Shown: piece after piece, positions 1-7,145 of the stretch | Layout: each line of letters begins with the position of its first letter | Numbering within the stretch: the stretch's first letter is position 1 | NCBI GenBank assembly: GCA_050945895.1 | Contig: JBMNTU010000020.1 | Coordinates: 1-24,659 of the forward strand | Source: JBMNTU01 sp050945895 | GTDB taxonomy: Bacteria; Bacillota; Clostridia; Christensenellales; Christensenellaceae | DNA length: 24,659 nt | Reading direction: 5' to 3' | Made by a program: the position numbers and the translations under genes | The notes under the pieces: model-generated | Databases searched by the model: none | What the model saw: the letters and a program-made list of their open reading frames with translations, nothing else | What the model was told of the DNA's origin: nothing

Positions 1-1660
1 TGATGTTTTCCAAGACCGAAACCTTGTCCTGCGGCAAAAGCTCGCTGTAGTACTCGTCGATGCCAATATCATGCGCGACGTTTTCGGCAATTTTTTGTGT
101 GTCGCCTGTAAGCATGGCGCTTTTGATGCCGTAGTCGGCCAGTGTTTTCACTGCGCGCTTTGCATCCGGCTTAATGGTGTCGGCAATATATATTTCGCCA
201 ATCATTTTGCCGTCCCTCGCAACATAAAGCAGCGTACCCGAATAGTCGGACGGCTCAAACGGAATCCCTTCACGCTCCAGCAGCTTTGCGTTTCCTGCCA
301 AAACAGGCAGCCCTTTGTATATGGCTTTTACGCCATACCCGGGGATGTCCTGATAATCTTTTATCTCGGCGGAGTCTACTTCGCCGCCGTACGCCCGCCG
401 GATCGACTGGGCAATGGGGTGCGAAGAATTCCACTCGGAAGCAGCGGCAAGTTCAATCACTTCGCTTTGCGTGTGGTTGCCCAAAGTCCGGATCTCCTTT
501 ACGTCAAACGTGCCCTGTGTAAGCGTTCCTGTTTTGTCGAACACGACCTCTTCAACCGTGGTCAACGCTTCCAGATGGTTTGCGCCTTTTACCAAAATAC
601 CTTTTTTAGACGCGCCGCCGATTCCGCTGAAGTAAGAGAGCGGAACGGAAACGACCAGTGCGCAGGGGCAGGAGATAACGAGGAAGAGCAGCGCCCGGTA
701 CACCCAGGTGTTGATGTCGCCGGTTACGGCAGAGCCGATGACGCCCACCAGCAACGCGCCTGCGCAAACGATAGGGGTGTAGTAGCGCGAGAATTTTGTA
801 ATGAATTTTTCGGTCTGCGCTTTTTTACTTCCGGCATTTTCCACGATATCCAGTATTTTGGCGGCGGTGGATTCGCTATATTCTTTGGAAACGGTAGCGC
901 GTACCAGTCCGCTTCCATTCACGCTGCCCGCCAGCACCTCGCTGCCCTCAAAAATATCCTTGGGTAGGCTTTCGCCTGTCAGTGCGCTCAGGTCCAGCGT
1001 AGATACGCCTTCGGTCACGACTGCGTCCAGCGGAACTTTTTCGTATGGTTTGATTTCTATTATATCGCCTGCTTTTACCTGCTCCGGGTTCACCCGCGCA
1101 GATACGCCATCTCGTACAAGGTTTGCATAATCCGGCCGGATGTTCATCAGCTCGGTAATGGATTTACGGCTTTTTTGTACGGCGGCGTCGCTTAAGGTCT
1201 CCCCGATCATGTAAAACAACATGACGGCAGTGCCCTCCAGGAAATCGCCCAAAATAAACGCACCAATCGTGGCGATGGTCATCAGAAAATTCTCATCAAA
1301 TACTTTACCCCTGGCAATATTTTTAAAAGCGGTTGTAAGGACATGGAACCCAAGCGTAAAATATGCCGCGAGGAATATGCCCAACTCAACGCCAAACGGG
1401 GCATGAAAAACGGCCTTTGCCAATATTCCTGCTACAAACAGCGCAATACCAGCAATCAACCGGGCCTTGTCGCCATTGCCTTCTTTCACAATGCCGGCGT
1501 GGTCATGTCCGCAGCCGCAGCCATCTTCGTGGCTATGGCCATGGTCTTCGTGCGGTTGGCAGGAACAGCCTTCGCCGTGCTCGTGACCATGTGAATGAGG
1601 TTGCTCCCGTTTTTCGGTGCAAACGGGGCAGTTGCAGTCCAACCCATGTTCGTATGCCAT
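1..1660 (-). CDS. Heavy-metal translocating P1B-type ATPase (Zn/Cd/Co efflux), C-terminus cut by window edge
   Basis: A membrane pump that exports divalent soft metals at the cost of ATP. Reading leftward from ATG at 1660, 553 codons are open to the window edge. Visible landmarks: TGES actuator loop at residues 228-231, the CPC metal-site motif at 331-333 (SCPCALV), the phosphorylation motif DKTGT with Asp375, the P1B-specific HP dipeptide at 414-415 and TGD near 518-520. The GDGxND hinge and last helices lie outside. The first ~55 residues hold 11 His and 7 Cys instead of a GMTCxxC metal-binding domain. CPC plus the ArsR partner fits the ZntA/CadA group rather than a copper pump. A ribosome site (AAGGAGG) lies inside the end of the arsR gene, only 2 bases separate the two genes, and both share the promoter at 2046-2073, so expression should be metal-induced. 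Exact metal preference is inferred. Confidence 0.95.
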   Translation of the reverse strand, partial: MAYEHGLDCNCPVCTEKREQPHSHGHEHGEGCSCQPHEDHGHSHEDGCGCGHDHAGIVKEGNGDKARLIAGIALFVAGILAKAVFHAPFGVELGIFLAAYFTLGFHVLTTAFKNIARGKVFDENFLMTIATIGAFILGDFLEGTAVMLFYMIGETLSDAAVQKSRKSITELMNIRPDYANLVRDGVSARVNPEQVKAGDIIEIKPYEKVPLDAVVTEGVSTLDLSALTGESLPKDIFEGSEVLAGSVNGSGLVRATVSKEYSESTAAKILDIVENAGSKKAQTEKFITKFSRYYTPIVCAGALLVGVIGSAVTGDINTWVYRALLFLVISCPCALVVSVPLSYFSGIGGASKKGILVKGANHLEALTTVEEVVFDKTGTLTQGTFDVKEIRTLGNHTQSEVIELAAASEWNSSHPIAQSIRRAYGGEVDSAEIKDYQDIPGYGVKAIYKGLPVLAGNAKLLEREGIPFEPSDYSGTLLYVARDGKMIGEIYIADTIKPDAKRAVKTLADYGIKSAMLTGDTQKIAENVAHDIGIDEYYSELLPQDKVSVLENI

Positions 1661-1662
1661 AA

Positions 1663-1995
1663 TTATATGCCTCCTTTGTGCCGGATGTGCTCCATGGCCT
1701 GCGAAATAATCGCATAGACATGGTCGTCATCCAGGCTGTAAAAAACCTGTTTTCCTTTTTTTTCTCCATTTACAAGACCGGCTATCTTCAGGTTGCGAAG
1801 CTGGTGCGATAGCGCCGATTGCTCCATTCCAACATGCTCTGCCAGGTGCGCTACGCACATGCTTGTTCCAATCAGCGAACAGACAATTTTAAGCCTGCTT
1901 TCTTCGCCCAGCACCTTGAATAGCTCGCAAACGCGGGTGCTTTCGTTTTCGCTGATGACTATTTCCGTTTCCTTGCAAATTTCATCGTGTTGCAT
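1663..1995 (-). CDS. ArsR/SmtB-family metal-sensing repressor (CzrA-like)
   Basis: A winged-helix dimer expected to repress the operon until Zn(II) or a similar metal binds. The 110-residue product has the helix-turn-helix around SALSHQLRNL and a beta wing. Near the C-terminus it has Asp, His, His, His spaced as D-x-H-x10-H-x2-H (residues 90, 92, 103, 106), the alpha-5 site pattern of CzrA and SmtB. The alpha-3 cadmium box of CadC (CVCD) is not present; the matching stretch reads MCVAHL with one Cys. I chose ATG at 1995 because GGAGGCG sits just ahead of it; an ATG at 2013 would place this site inside the gene. It is followed after 2 bases by the P-type ATPase, which it very likely controls. 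Family is certain; the metal is inferred from the ligand pattern. Confidence 0.93.
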   Translation of the reverse strand: MQHDEICKETEIVISENESTRVCELFKVLGEESRLKIVCSLIGTSMCVAHLAEHVGMEQSALSHQLRNLKIAGLVNGEKKGKQVFYSLDDDHVYAIISQAMEHIRHKGGI

Positions 1996-2011
1996 AATCG
2001 CCTCCGTATAC

Positions 2012-2039
2012 ATATGAATAAATGCTCATGTGTTCATAT
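2012..2039 (-). promoter_or_regulatory. 28-bp imperfect palindrome, probable ArsR operator
   Basis: The stretch is an imperfect palindrome with 11 of 14 base pairs matching, ending in perfect 7-base arms ATATGAA and TTCATAT. It begins 6 bases after the -10 box and covers the likely transcription start, so a bound repressor would block the polymerase. The ATATGAA/TTCATAT arms resemble known SmtB/CzrA-type operators. Binding is inferred. Confidence 0.75.
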
Positions 2040-2045
2040 ATTCAT

Positions 2046-2073
2046 ATTATAACACGCGATTTGGATTTGTAAA
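2046..2073 (-). promoter_or_regulatory. Sigma-A-type promoter of the arsR-ATPase operon
   Basis: The minus strand reads TTTACA, a 16-base spacer, then TATAAT, a near-consensus housekeeping promoter placed directly ahead of the operator and repressor gene. Confidence 0.75.
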
Positions 2074-2137
2074 CCCCTTTTACAAAAAATATATGGAATG
2101 CGGAGCACAAATGCCCCAAATACGAGCGCGATAATAA

Positions 2138-2163
2138 AAAAACCGCCATTTTTAGCGGTTTTT
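2138..2163 (-). terminator. Rho-independent terminator after the acyl carrier protein gene
   Basis: A 9-bp stem (AAAAACCGC with GCGGTTTTT) lies about 30 bases after the ACP stop codon, followed on the minus strand by a run of T. The stem is A/T-flanked on both sides, so it could work in both directions. The rest of the 1996-2191 gap contains only the arsR promoter and operator. Confidence 0.8.
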
Positions 2164-2191
2164 CAACAAAATATAATAATAAAAATGATTG

Positions 2192-2446
2192 CTAGGCCCG
2201 TGCAAACGCTGTTGCAGTTTGTTTTTGTTCAAGATAATTTACAACATCCTGAACAGTAACGAATAGCTTCAAATCCTGGTCGGGAATTTCTACATGGAAT
2301 TCATTCTCAAACTTGATGATCATTTCCATCAGTCCAAACGAATCAAACTCCAAATCCGAAACCAGATGTTTCTCCGGTGTAATTTCTTCCGGCTCGTATG
2401 GGCAGACCGTTGCGAGCAACTGCTGCACAACAGAAAAATCTACCAT
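2192..2446 (-). CDS. Stand-alone acyl carrier protein
   Basis: A small acidic carrier whose Ser would be modified with 4'-phosphopantetheine to carry acyl groups as thioesters. The 84-residue product has the attachment motif DSFGLMEM with Ser36, then the usual helix III region (EFHVEIPDQDL) and a C-terminal helix. The start is ATG at 2446: AAGGAGG lies 9 bases ahead of it, whereas the upstream ATG at 2482 would put that site inside the gene. It follows the acyl-activating enzyme gene by 134 bases and has its own promoter at 2533-2561. No fatty acid synthase genes are adjacent, so it is probably a dedicated partner of the ligase rather than the main fatty-acid ACP; that is inference. Confidence 0.92.
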   Translation of the reverse strand: MVDFSVVQQLLATVCPYEPEEITPEKHLVSDLEFDSFGLMEMIIKFENEFHVEIPDQDLKLFVTVQDVVNYLEQKQTATAFARA

Positions 2447-2532
2447 GGCATGGCCCCTCCTTTCCCCGTTTCTTTTTTGCACACCACATGTCGTGCGGGT
2501 GTAATAAAAGAACGTAATCTCTTTTCACCGTA

Positions 2533-2561
2533 ATCATACCCAAAAATATGAAAAAAATCAA
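2533..2561 (-). promoter_or_regulatory. Promoter of the acyl carrier protein gene
   Basis: The minus strand reads TTGATT, a 17-base spacer, then TATGAT. It lies between the ligase stop codon and the ACP start, leaving a 5' leader of about 80 bases, and would let ACP be made at a different level from the ligase. Confidence 0.65.
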
Positions 2562-2580
2562 GTGGAGGAAATATATGGTA

Positions 2581-4239
2581 TTACAGCTTAAATCGTTTGA
2601 TCGTCTTTTTGGTGGTTTTTTCAAATTCGGTATCCCGGATATTGAAATCGTGGACCTGCTTATAAACCGGAAGACCGCGGTTTATCTGATGGATGTCCTC
2701 TTCCAGCGATGCGCGCTGCTCTTCTGCCGTATGCGCTGCTGAAAACGCTTCGTCCAGATAGATTTCGGCGCAAAGCCTTGTTTCATTGATACCGCTTTCC
2801 GTAGGCGCATAAACCACTACTTCTTTTATATAGGGGATGTGCAGCAGGTATTCTTCAATTTCCTCGGGGTATACGTTTTTTCCGTTGTTCAGTACAATCA
2901 GGTTTTTTTTGCGCCCGGTGATAAAAAGAAACCCGTCACTGTCCACACGGCCGATATCCTCCGTGTTGAACCAGCCGTCCTTCAGCACCCGGTTTGTTGC
3001 TTCCTCGTTTTGGTAATAGCCAAGCATAACATTGTCGCCCTTCACCCAAATTTCGCCGTCGCCGTCTTCGCTTTTTTCGCGTATATCGATTTTTAGTTCC
3101 GGAATAACAACGCCAATGGAGCCGTCTTTGTAATATTTCTCCCGGTTGACGGAAATGAGCGGCGCACATTCGGTAATGCCGTAGCCATTCAAAAGAAGCA
3201 TTCCCATGTCGCGGTAGGTTTTCATCAAATCGGCAGAAAGCGGCGCCCCGCCGCTGACGATGCATTTCATGTTTCCGCCAAAAGCCTCGCGGACAGCCGC
3301 AAAAAACTCGCCGCGCTTGTCGGTGCCCTGCGCACGCAGCTCGTTGCTTTTGTCGATCAACTGGCGAAGGTCTGTGCCGCTTGATTGGTACGCTGCGGTA
3401 ATTTTTCGATACATCATGTCCACAAAAAGAGGCACAACGAAAATGATTTCGGGCTGGAAAAGCTTGAGGTTGTCTGCAAAATAGCGAAGGCTGTCGTTGA
3501 TGCAGATGGTCGTACCCGTTTGAATCAGGCTGGTGATGCCGTGGGCAAATTCGAAGGAGTGGTGGATGGGCAGGCAGGCCAGCGAGGTCTTTCGGGCTTT
3601 CAGCAATTGCACAACGCCCTTTGCGGCGGCAAGAATATTTCGCTGGCTGAGCATGACGCCCTTGCTGGTGCCTGTCGTACCCGAGGTGTACAGCAGGGCA
3701 GACAATTTATTTCCGTCCACCTCGATGCTGCTGTATTGATCGGGCAGGCTTTTTCCGCGTTCAAGCAGCAAGTCGTAGCTCAAAAATTTGCCGGCATCTT
3801 CATCCCGGTCCATACCAACAAAGTATTCCACGTCGGGGGCAAGCGTTGCTATTGTCTGCATATTGCTTTCGTATGTGCCCGAATACACGACCAGTTTTGT
3901 ATTGCTGTCGATTAAAATATTGGCGGCCTCTGCTACCGGAAGCTCTTTATCGATGGGTACAATAATGCCGTTACCGCAGGTTGTGGCAAAATGCGTAGTC
4001 AGCCATTTGACGCTTGTTTCGCCCAAAACGGCGATTTTGCTGTTCAGCATGCCCATGTGGCAGAAGGCGTTGCCCAGGGCATAAACCCCATCTACAAATT
4101 GAGCATGGCTGACGTCGACAATACCGCCGTCTTTTTTGTAGCGCCACATGGGGCGGCTTCCATACTTGGGCTTGGAAACATCCAGAAGCTCGCGCATGGT
4201 TTTAAGGTCTTCTGCCGGGTGAAGTGCATAGTTTTCCAT
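2581..4239 (-). CDS. AMP-forming acyl-CoA/acyl-ACP synthetase (ANL superfamily)
   Basis: Activates a carboxylic acid, probably a fatty acid, to an acyl-adenylate and transfers it to CoA or a carrier thiol. The 552-residue product has the ATP loop YTSGTTGTSKGV at 184-195, the adenine-binding motif NGYGITE at 351-357, WFNTEDIG at 423-430, the hinge region GRKKNLIVLNNGKN and a C-terminal Lys-rich tail TTKKTIKR where the catalytic A10 lysine is expected. No membrane segments are evident. ATG at 4239 has GAGG six bases upstream; the GTG at 4251 is less likely. The next gene downstream is a carrier protein, suggesting the acyl group is loaded onto that ACP. Long-chain fatty acid is the usual substrate of close relatives but cannot be read from the sequence; an aryl or medium-chain acid is possible. 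Confidence 0.92.
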   Translation of the reverse strand: MENYALHPAEDLKTMRELLDVSKPKYGSRPMWRYKKDGGIVDVSHAQFVDGVYALGNAFCHMGMLNSKIAVLGETSVKWLTTHFATTCGNGIIVPIDKELPVAEAANILIDSNTKLVVYSGTYESNMQTIATLAPDVEYFVGMDRDEDAGKFLSYDLLLERGKSLPDQYSSIEVDGNKLSALLYTSGTTGTSKGVMLSQRNILAAAKGVVQLLKARKTSLACLPIHHSFEFAHGITSLIQTGTTICINDSLRYFADNLKLFQPEIIFVVPLFVDMMYRKITAAYQSSGTDLRQLIDKSNELRAQGTDKRGEFFAAVREAFGGNMKCIVSGGAPLSADLMKTYRDMGMLLLNGYGITECAPLISVNREKYYKDGSIGVVIPELKIDIREKSEDGDGEIWVKGDNVMLGYYQNEEATNRVLKDGWFNTEDIGRVDSDGFLFITGRKKNLIVLNNGKNVYPEEIEEYLLHIPYIKEVVVYAPTESGINETRLCAEIYLDEAFSAAHTAEEQRASLEEDIHQINRGLPVYKQVHDFNIRDTEFEKTTKKTIKRFKL

Positions 4240-4275
4240 TCGATACCTCACTGTATTTTAGATTGATCTCAAAAA

Positions 4276-4281
4276 ATTATA
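4276..4281 (-). promoter_or_regulatory. Probable extended -10 promoter of the acyl synthetase gene
   Basis: The minus strand reads TGGTATAAT, an extended -10 element, about 37 bases before the start codon. No good -35 hexamer is visible because the upstream bases are the T-run of the preceding terminator. Confidence 0.45.
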
Positions 4282-4292
4282 CCATCATAGGG

Positions 4293-4325
4293 GAAAAAAA
4301 ACACCCCACGATCTGCCGCGGGGTG
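4293..4325 (-). terminator. Strong terminator after the TIM-barrel gene
   Basis: A 9-bp stem (CACCCCGCG with CGTGGGGTG, one G-U pair) and a 6-base loop are followed on the minus strand by eight T. It lies 20 bases after the stop of the TIM-barrel gene and separates that long operon from the synthetase gene. Confidence 0.88.
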
Positions 4326-4345
4326 CACAACTTTTTTAGTTGGTG

Positions 4346-5146
4346 TTACAGCGAGCGCATATAGTCGATGTATGACGCAAACGCAATGCCCGGCTCTTCC
4401 AGCGATAGATCCCACCGCTTTACCCACTCGAGGGAATAGTAGCCGTCGTAGCCCGTCTCTTCCAACCGGCGGATGCATTCCTCCACAGGAAGGTCGCCAT
4501 AGCCCACAATTTTGTAGCGCAGTTTTCCGTTTTCGATAACGGAATCTTTGATATGCACATGGCGGACAAGGTCCCCCAGTGTTCCGACCGTATATTCCGG
4601 CGTTTCTTTAAAATAGCGGTAAGGATGGTGAATATCCCAGATTACGCCGACATTTTTCTCGCCGGCCAGGTCGATCAGCTTAACGAGCCGTTTGGAATTG
4701 GCAAAAAAACCGTTTGTTTCCACCAATATACCAACGTTTTTTGGCGCGGCGTATTGCGCGGCCTCTTTCAGCTTTTCCGCAATATACGGAATATCCAACT
4801 CTCCGCTTTGCTCTGGGCCGTAATCGGCCAGCACACGGATGTATTTGATGCCGTTGTCGTGCGCGGTATCTACATATGCTTTTACCTGGTACATTGTGTC
4901 GCTTGCGATGTTTTTGTCGTGTATGTAGCAAGCGGATGTCAGACAGGCAATTTCGAGGTGCTTTTTGGCAAGCAGCTCTTTAGTTTTTTGCGCTTGCGCA
5001 GGCGAAAGCTGCGGTATGCGCGTACCGTCCAGCTCGTTTTTTACGCCGCGAAGCTCTATGCCGTCGTACCCAAGGTCAACTGCTGTCGATATAATATCTT
5101 CAAAGCTCCATTCCGGACATCCCAGTGTCGAAAAACAGGTTTTCAT
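4346..5146 (-). CDS. Sugar phosphate isomerase/epimerase-like TIM-barrel protein
   Basis: A member of the xylose isomerase-like barrel family (IolE, hydroxypyruvate isomerase and tagatose epimerase relatives), which moves or epimerises carbonyls on sugars with a divalent metal. The 266-residue product has the expected metal ligands at strand ends: Glu143 (LVETNG), Asp171 with His173/174 (WDIHH), His198 (HVHIKD) and Glu240 (SLEW). No signal peptide is seen. ATG at 5146 has GGGAG eight bases upstream. It is the last gene before a strong terminator and follows pepF by 72 bases, with a possible weak promoter between. No sugar transport or inositol genes are nearby, so the substrate cannot be named. 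Confidence 0.88.
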   Translation of the reverse strand: MKTCFSTLGCPEWSFEDIISTAVDLGYDGIELRGVKNELDGTRIPQLSPAQAQKTKELLAKKHLEIACLTSACYIHDKNIASDTMYQVKAYVDTAHDNGIKYIRVLADYGPEQSGELDIPYIAEKLKEAAQYAAPKNVGILVETNGFFANSKRLVKLIDLAGEKNVGVIWDIHHPYRYFKETPEYTVGTLGDLVRHVHIKDSVIENGKLRYKIVGYGDLPVEECIRRLEETGYDGYYSLEWVKRWDLSLEEPGIAFASYIDYMRSL

Positions 5147-5195
5147 GTTCTTTGCTCCCAGAGTTATGCTTTTTGCGGCCTGCCGCTTGTTCTTA

Positions 5196-5225
5196 TCTTA
5201 CCACACCACGCTGCCGATTTACAAG
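5196..5225 (-). promoter_or_regulatory. Possible internal promoter of the TIM-barrel gene
   Basis: The minus strand reads TTGTAA, an 18-base spacer and TGG-TAAGAT, overlapping the end of pepF. A small GC hairpin (GCGGC/GCCGC, 5176-5187) follows in the leader without a T-run. Weak match; the gene may simply be read through from pepF. Confidence 0.35.
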
Positions 5226-7120
5226 GTCTTCTCAAAACCTGCAAGCGCCGATTTAAACTCCTCCATGCATGTGGCGACGGGCTTTCCGGAGGCCAGATCC
5301 ACGCCCGCGATTTTTAGCAGTTCGAGCGGATGGTCGCTGCCGCCGGAAGATAAGAACCGGATATAGTTTTTAACAGCGTCCTTTTTGCCCGACAATATGT
5401 CCTTCGCAATGCTGACAGCGCACGAAAAGCCGGTGGCATATTTGTATACATAGAATGCATTGTAAAAATGCGGTATGCGCGCCCATTCATAAATAATCGT
5501 ATCGTCCCGCTGCATAGACGGGCCGTGGTAGCGCGCGTTCAGGTCTCCATACATTTCGCAGAGGGATTCGTATGTAAGCGGCTGCCCGCTTTCTGCGCTG
5601 GCATGCGTCATTTTTTCAAACTCCGCAAACATCGTCTGCCGGACGACCGTCGTGCGGAACTGGTCTAAATAATGGTTGAGGATGTATTTCCGCAGCGTCT
5701 TATCCTGCTCTGTTTCCAGCAGGTAGTGTGTCAAAAGAATTTCGTTTACAGTAGAAGCGACCTCTGCCACAAAAATCGTATACCCGGCTTTGGATTCGGG
5801 CTGCGTTCCGTTTGAAAAATGCGTATGCATGGCGTGGCCCAGCTCGTGCGCGATTGTAAACACGCTGTCCAGGTCTCCCCGGTGGTTCAAAAGGACGTAC
5901 GGATGCACGCCGTATGTTCCCCACGAATAGGCGCCGCTCGTTTTACCAGGCGTCTCGTAAACGTCGATCCAGCGCTCCTTTTGCGCGCGCGACAAAAGCT
6001 CCGCATAATCCGGCCCCAGGCTGGTAAGCCCGCTTTTTACCATTTCCATTGCTTTTTCGTAGCTGTATTCGGCCTGCGCATCCTTCACCAGCGGCGCATA
6101 GATGTCGTACATATACAGCTCGTCCACGCTAAGCACCTTTTTGCGCATATCCACATATTCGTGCATGGTGGGCAGGTTTGCATGAATCATCCCAAGCAGG
6201 TTATCGTAGAGAGAGACGGGCACGTTGTCCGAGAAAAGCGCTTTTTCGAGCGCGCTTCCATAATTTCTTGCCTTGGCATAAAAAATATCTTTTTTAACAC
6301 TCATGGAATACGCCGTGCCGATCGTATTGATGTTTTTCTTATAAGACTCATAAAACGTATGGTATGCACTTTTGCGCACGCCGCGGTCTTCGTTTTGCAT
6401 CATTACAATATAGGAGCCGTGTGTCAGCGGAACGTCGTTTCCGTTTTCGTCCTCTACGCTGCCAAAGGTTAAGTCTGCATTGTTCAGCATGGTAAAAATA
6501 TCTTTTGCCGCGCCGGCAATATCGCCCGTCATGGAAAGCAGTCTTTCCTCCTTGGCAGAAAGCACATGCTTTTTGGAGCGCAAGAGCTCGGATAAAGAAA
6601 AGCTGTAGTCGTGCAGCGGGCTGCCTTTTTTTCGGGCACGCGCTGCAAAGTCTTCCAGCTTGCCGTTTTTCAGCGAAAGAAGCTTGGGGTTTACAAAGGA
6701 CAACGCGGAAGACAGCCGCACGTTTATATCCATCGCACGGGCAGTCATCGCCTGGTATTTGGCATTGCCGTTGTCCTCGTCGCGGCGCATACGCGCGTAT
6801 ACGAAAAGATTGGCTGCAATGTGCTCCATTTTTTCCATCTTTTTCATGGCCTTGGCAAGGCTTTCTTCGTCATCGGCAAGCGTTTTTTTAATTTTGGGAA
6901 TTTTTTTAAACAACTCGTCCAGCGCGGTATAGTCCTTTTCCCAAAGCTCGTCCGAAGCGTAGATGTCCTCCAGTTTCCATTTATACCGGTCTTCGATTTC
7001 AGATCGTTTTCGCTCTGCCCCCGGCGCGCTGCCGGTTCCATCCGCGCGGTTAGACATTGCGGGAATAAGGCCATATGGGCCCGCATCCCGGTTTATATTA
7101 TGAAATAAAAGCTTTGTCAT
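5219..7120 (-). CDS. pepF: Oligoendopeptidase F (M3 family zinc metallopeptidase)
   Basis: A cytoplasmic zinc peptidase that cuts short peptides, typically 7-17 residues. The 633-residue product has the zinc motif HELGH at 425-429 and the third ligand Glu453 in FVAEVAST, in the usual PepF arrangement, with the helical N-terminal domain before it and the conserved HPYVLLN stretch just upstream of the zinc site. Family members are usually near 600 residues; this one has about 35 extra residues before the typical opening (RYKWKLEDIY). The start at 7120 is kept because AAGGAG sits just upstream, while the internal Met22 has no ribosome site. It follows the UPF0210 gene by 25 bases in the same direction and is probably cotranscribed. 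No signal peptide is seen. Confidence 0.95.
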   Translation of the reverse strand: MTKLLFHNINRDAGPYGLIPAMSNRADGTGSAPGAERKRSEIEDRYKWKLEDIYASDELWEKDYTALDELFKKIPKIKKTLADDEESLAKAMKKMEKMEHIAANLFVYARMRRDEDNGNAKYQAMTARAMDINVRLSSALSFVNPKLLSLKNGKLEDFAARARKKGSPLHDYSFSLSELLRSKKHVLSAKEERLLSMTGDIAGAAKDIFTMLNNADLTFGSVEDENGNDVPLTHGSYIVMMQNEDRGVRKSAYHTFYESYKKNINTIGTAYSMSVKKDIFYAKARNYGSALEKALFSDNVPVSLYDNLLGMIHANLPTMHEYVDMRKKVLSVDELYMYDIYAPLVKDAQAEYSYEKAMEMVKSGLTSLGPDYAELLSRAQKERWIDVYETPGKTSGAYSWGTYGVHPYVLLNHRGDLDSVFTIAHELGHAMHTHFSNGTQPESKAGYTIFVAEVASTVNEILLTHYLLETEQDKTLRKYILNHYLDQFRTTVVRQTMFAEFEKMTHASAESGQPLTYESLCEMYGDLNARYHGPSMQRDDTIIYEWARIPHFYNAFYVYKYATGFSCAVSIAKDILSGKKDAVKNYIRFLSSGGSDHPLELLKIAGVDLASGKPVATCMEEFKSALAGFEKTL

Positions 7121-7145
7121 GTTTTCTCCTTATCTGCACTGCTTC

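Noticed and set aside
71..967. A 298-codon plus-strand frame opposite the P-type ATPase
   Set aside because: The minus strand carries every catalytic motif of the pump; the plus-strand product has no recognisable features.
5176..5187. Terminator between pepF and the TIM-barrel gene
   Set aside because: The GCGGC/GCCGC stem is only 5 bp and is followed by AAAAAG on the transcribed strand, not a T-run.
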